Shown here: in pieces, positions 7,101 through 7,907 of the stretch
Numbering within the stretch: position 1 is the first letter of the stretch
Layout of the letters: the number at the start of each line of letters is the position of its first letter
DNA from: JAJNNC01 sp038232695
Lineage (GTDB): Bacteria; Bacteroidota; Bacteroidia; Cytophagales; Cyclobacteriaceae
DNA length: 7,907 nucleotides
Direction of reading: 5' to 3'
Assembly (NCBI GenBank): GCA_038232695.1
Contig: JBBSNI010000282.1
Coordinates: 1 to 7,907 of the forward strand
Made by a program: the position numbers and the translations under genes
The notes under the pieces: model-generated
Told to the model about the DNA's origin: nothing
What the model saw: the letters and a program-made list of their open reading frames with translations, nothing else
Database searches by the model: none

Positions 7101-7217
7101 CGGAACATGGTGCTGCTACAGTCGCTGGCCAATATCCTCAAGCAATATGACCCTGAAAGTGCCGATGTAGTGATGCAGGATTTTATGCAGTTTTATCCTT
7201 TGTTGGATGGCAGATGA
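4197..7217 (+). CDS. GT117-family membrane glycosyltransferase (DUF2723)
   Basis: This is a complete 1006-residue polytopic inner-membrane protein of the DUF2723 family, classed as GT117. The family is a GT-C-type group related to eukaryotic TMEM260, a protein O-mannosyltransferase. Such enzymes use a lipid-linked sugar and act on the outer face of the membrane. A role in protein O-glycosylation or other envelope glycan assembly is therefore likely, but donor and acceptor cannot be read from sequence. The first helix leads into LWDCGEF (32-38), whose D34 and E37 fit the acidic GT-C motif of the first external loop, then HPPGAP (49-54). About ten or more hydrophobic segments follow to near residue 590. 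Other landmarks are PRERDY (525-530), GGDNDTFPLWYAQ (615-627) and RPVYFN near 800. The C-terminal third is soluble and ends in a helical, TPR-like part after about 880. The ATG at 4197 places the first helix as in relatives. No Shine-Dalgarno site or TAnnTTTG box is obvious upstream. Confidence 0.93.
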   Translation: MHYRKLNQYIGWIMFAIATTVYALTVEPTASLWDCGEFIAAAYKLQVPHPPGAPFFLLLGRLFSFLALGNTERVAFWINMISVVSSGATIMLLYWTIVLLCKKLLKVTNGSETRNQTLWLTGSGVVGALAYTFSDSFWFSATEAEVYGLSSFFTAFVFWAMLQWEHITSPTAANRWLILIAYMMGLSIGVHLLNLVTIPALGLIYYFKQYKTATPAGILLTLTTGLGLIGLIMAGIIPGLPSLAGSFEVFFVNSLGLPFGAGLIVFVLLMLSGLMYGLYASLQRQKVPLHTGLLALTFMLIGYASYAMVPIRSAYDPPIDENNPETIISFVSYLKREQYGSRPLLYGPYFTANLIDRQQGAPVYEKGKDKYIIADYRLENIYDPKKSSVFPRAYSTQDNHAQLYRQWMNLRPNEEPGFADNLSFFFRYQLGHMFMRYFMWNFVGRESDVKDAGWLLPWDAAKQVPKALAENKARNNYYMLPLLLGLAGLFFQYRNDMKGFSVVALLFLLTGVALVVYLNSPPIEPRERDYIYVGAYYAFAIWIGFGAMATAQFISRFFKNRFYAGVAALSACLAVPALMAAQAWDDHDRTGRYFAIDIAKNVLASCAPNAILFTGGDNDTFPLWYAQEVEGFRTDVRVIVLSYFNTDWYIDQMKRPAYDSEPLPFSLTAENYKQGGANDYLPYVERPAIKGAISLKQYLKLIKDNSPALQLPGARARYNTVPAKTFYLDVETVSPAEKEKVNASTVRNSPSIPAALQDIIPENMQNLYTDRMFINMKGNALEKKDLMILDLLATNRWERPVYFNPTSLMGTNLDFSAHVVQEGSAYRLLPVNNPDPSDILVNSDTMYHHMMHEFSWRALDNPDIYYSTEDHIYRGVSAYRQNFNTLIGTLLAEGKTEKARKALMKSLEAMPDTAVAYDFNTVEVVKFLWMLKEEEKALSLSRKLHEQAKNTLDYCLKQQNNTSSIEVTRNMVLLQSLANILKQYDPESADVVMQDFMQFYPLLDGR

Positions 7218-7267
7218 TGTCCGATTGATGTTAATTCATGGTTTACAAACGGGCAGATAGGAAAATC

Positions 7268-7477
7268 TTAACATCTTTTGGGCTCATTGAGAAAATCTTT
7301 GGCAGATTGTTTAGGCAATTTGCCTTCCTGCATAAGTTTTACTTGTTTAAGACTATTTTGTAGCTCTTCCAAAGCTTGCTGTTCGCCTTCTTCTACTTGT
7401 AGAAACTCCAGATGCTTCACTAATTCCAGAAAAAAAGAGTATTTATTATCGGGAATATTCAGGGTGATTTGTTTCAT
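7268..7477 (-). CDS. Small antitoxin-like protein, no toxin partner
   Basis: This 69-residue protein begins MKQITLNIPDNKYSFFLELV, a start shared by many small Bacteroidota proteins annotated as hypothetical or antitoxin-like. The N-terminal beta strand plus helix resembles the dimerisation part of short antitoxins. The middle is an acidic helix (VEEGEQQALEELQNSLKQV), and the tail GKLPKQSAKDFLNEPKRC keeps the Lys-Pro-AKDFLNE pattern typical of the group, followed by a short basic end. In many genomes such genes precede a RelE/ParE-like or other toxin. Here the 50 bp downstream on the minus strand run straight into the convergent GT117 stop, so no toxin is present. It may be an orphan antitoxin or a regulator with another role. 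A well-formed promoter precedes it. The convergent arrangement shows no clear terminator hairpin. Confidence 0.8.
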   Translation of the reverse strand: MKQITLNIPDNKYSFFLELVKHLEFLQVEEGEQQALEELQNSLKQVKLMQEGKLPKQSAKDFLNEPKRC

Positions 7478-7517
7478 AAGTTGTCAGGTAATTAAAAACC
7501 ATGTTTACTGTTTGACA

Positions 7518-7549
7518 CAAATATACGCCAAAACCCCACTATACGCAAA
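7518..7549 (-). promoter_or_regulatory. Promoter with direct repeats for the antitoxin-like gene
   Basis: On the minus strand TATATTTG (7525-7518) matches the Bacteroidota -7 consensus TAnnTTTG exactly. A TTTG/TTG (around 7549-7546) lies 20 bases upstream, the spacing expected for the -33 element. Transcription should start near 7512, giving a leader of about 35 bases before the ATG at 7477. The 7-mer TATACGC (plus strand) occurs at 7522-7528 and again at 7540-7546, 18 bp apart. The copies overlap the -7 and touch the -33 element, so bound protein would block the promoter. Autoregulation, as in toxin-antitoxin operons, is a reasonable inference. Confidence 0.6.
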
Positions 7550-7607
7550 AAACCTAAAAAACATACATCTGTAAGAACCATCCCGAAAAGCAACAAAACC
7601 CTGCCTG

Positions 7608-7634
7608 TTGCGCTCAATAAATAAGCCTATTTTG
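7608..7634 (+). promoter_or_regulatory. Possible promoter of the truncated membrane protein gene
   Basis: TTG at 7608-7610 is followed after 17 bases by TATTTTG (7628-7634), one base short of the consensus TAnnTTTG. The box ends 23 bases before the ATG at 7658. The match is imperfect and AT-rich DNA gives such matches by chance, so this is only a candidate. Confidence 0.25.
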
Positions 7635-7657
7635 GCGGAAAATTCAACCTGCCGTTC

Positions 7658-7907
7658 ATGGGCGCCAAAGACCTGTTTATTACCCCTTTGTGGATCTTAC
7701 TGACGTATGTGGTGGCCTACCAGCTACGCCCTAAGGTAACCAACGCTTATACGCAAAGATATTTCATTCCTGGTCTTACCGTGAAGATCATCGGGGCGTT
7801 GGCGGTAGGGTTGATCTACCAGTTTTATTACGGCGGCGGAAAGCCCGGCGGCGATACTTTCAACTATTTCCAGCAGGCAAAGATCATCCTGGAAGCTTTC
7901 GGCGACT
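7658..7907 (+). CDS. Polytopic membrane protein, N-terminal part (runs off window)
   Basis: An open frame from the ATG at 7658 continues to the window edge (83 codons, no stop). It begins MGAKDLFITPLWILLTYVVA, a membrane helix at about residues 6-22. A basic cytoplasmic-type stretch follows (RPKVTNAYTQRYF), then a second helix at about 36-57, then YYGGGKPGGDTFNYFQQA (58-74). A short amphipathic segment rich in Gly with GGDTF is typical of large Bacteroidota integral membrane proteins of unassigned function, possibly glycan-related. I cannot name the family. The ATG is the first start codon after an in-frame stop at 7622-7624; the codons between read AYFGGKFNLPF and contain no ATG, GTG or TTG. 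Position after a GT117 gene on the same strand hints at a shared envelope role, but the antitoxin-like gene lies between them on the other strand. Confidence 0.75.
   Translation, partial: MGAKDLFITPLWILLTYVVAYQLRPKVTNAYTQRYFIPGLTVKIIGALAVGLIYQFYYGGGKPGGDTFNYFQQAKIILEAFGD

Noticed and set aside
7218..7267. Possible terminator between the GT117 gene and the convergent small gene
   Set aside because: No stable hairpin is visible; only a direct repeat of GAAAATCTT extends into the small gene.

Overview
The window looks like chromosomal DNA from a Bacteroidota bacterium, probably of the Cytophagia/Chitinophagia type. The evidence is a GT117/DUF2723 membrane glycosyltransferase of the phylum-typical form, a DUF1080 secreted protein, a DUF4143-type AAA ATPase, a small MKQITLNIPDNKYSFF-type protein, and promoters that fit the Bacteroidota -7 consensus TAnnTTTG (TATCTTTG before the ATPase, TATATTTG before the small protein). 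The species cannot be named from the sequence.

Layout. Positions 1-747 hold no intact gene. This AT-rich stretch contains inverted repeats, a coiled-coil gene tail with a broken 5' end (about 152-399), an AT-rich hairpin (414-469) and the N-terminal stub of a second AAA ATPase (510-677). Next is a secreted DUF1080 protein (748-1437, +), convergent with a complete DUF4143 ATPase (1476-2636, -). A perfect 35-bp palindrome (2655-2689) sits in the ATPase promoter. Upstream on the same strand is a single-pass membrane protein (2706-3995, -) with a DNA-binding-like cytoplasmic domain, a PKD-like domain and a C-terminal LamG/concanavalin-like domain. A 201-bp divergent intergenic region rich in palindromes (3996-4196) separates it from the large GT117 glycosyltransferase (4197-7217, +). 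A small antitoxin-like gene without a toxin (7268-7477, -) follows, and the window ends inside a polytopic membrane protein (from 7658, +).

How the parts may fit. The GT117 enzyme, the truncated membrane protein and the membrane-tethered LamG/PKD protein all concern the cell envelope. The divergent layout of the tethered protein and the glycosyltransferase allows shared control, but nothing in the sequence proves it. The ATPase appears to have its own promoter and operator. The left end looks like a decay zone. I see no clear new defence system, CRISPR array, complete transposon, tRNA or rRNA. The most unusual items are the palindromic ATPase operator with a nearly leaderless start, the tethered DNA-binding-like protein, and the structured intergenic region before the glycosyltransferase.
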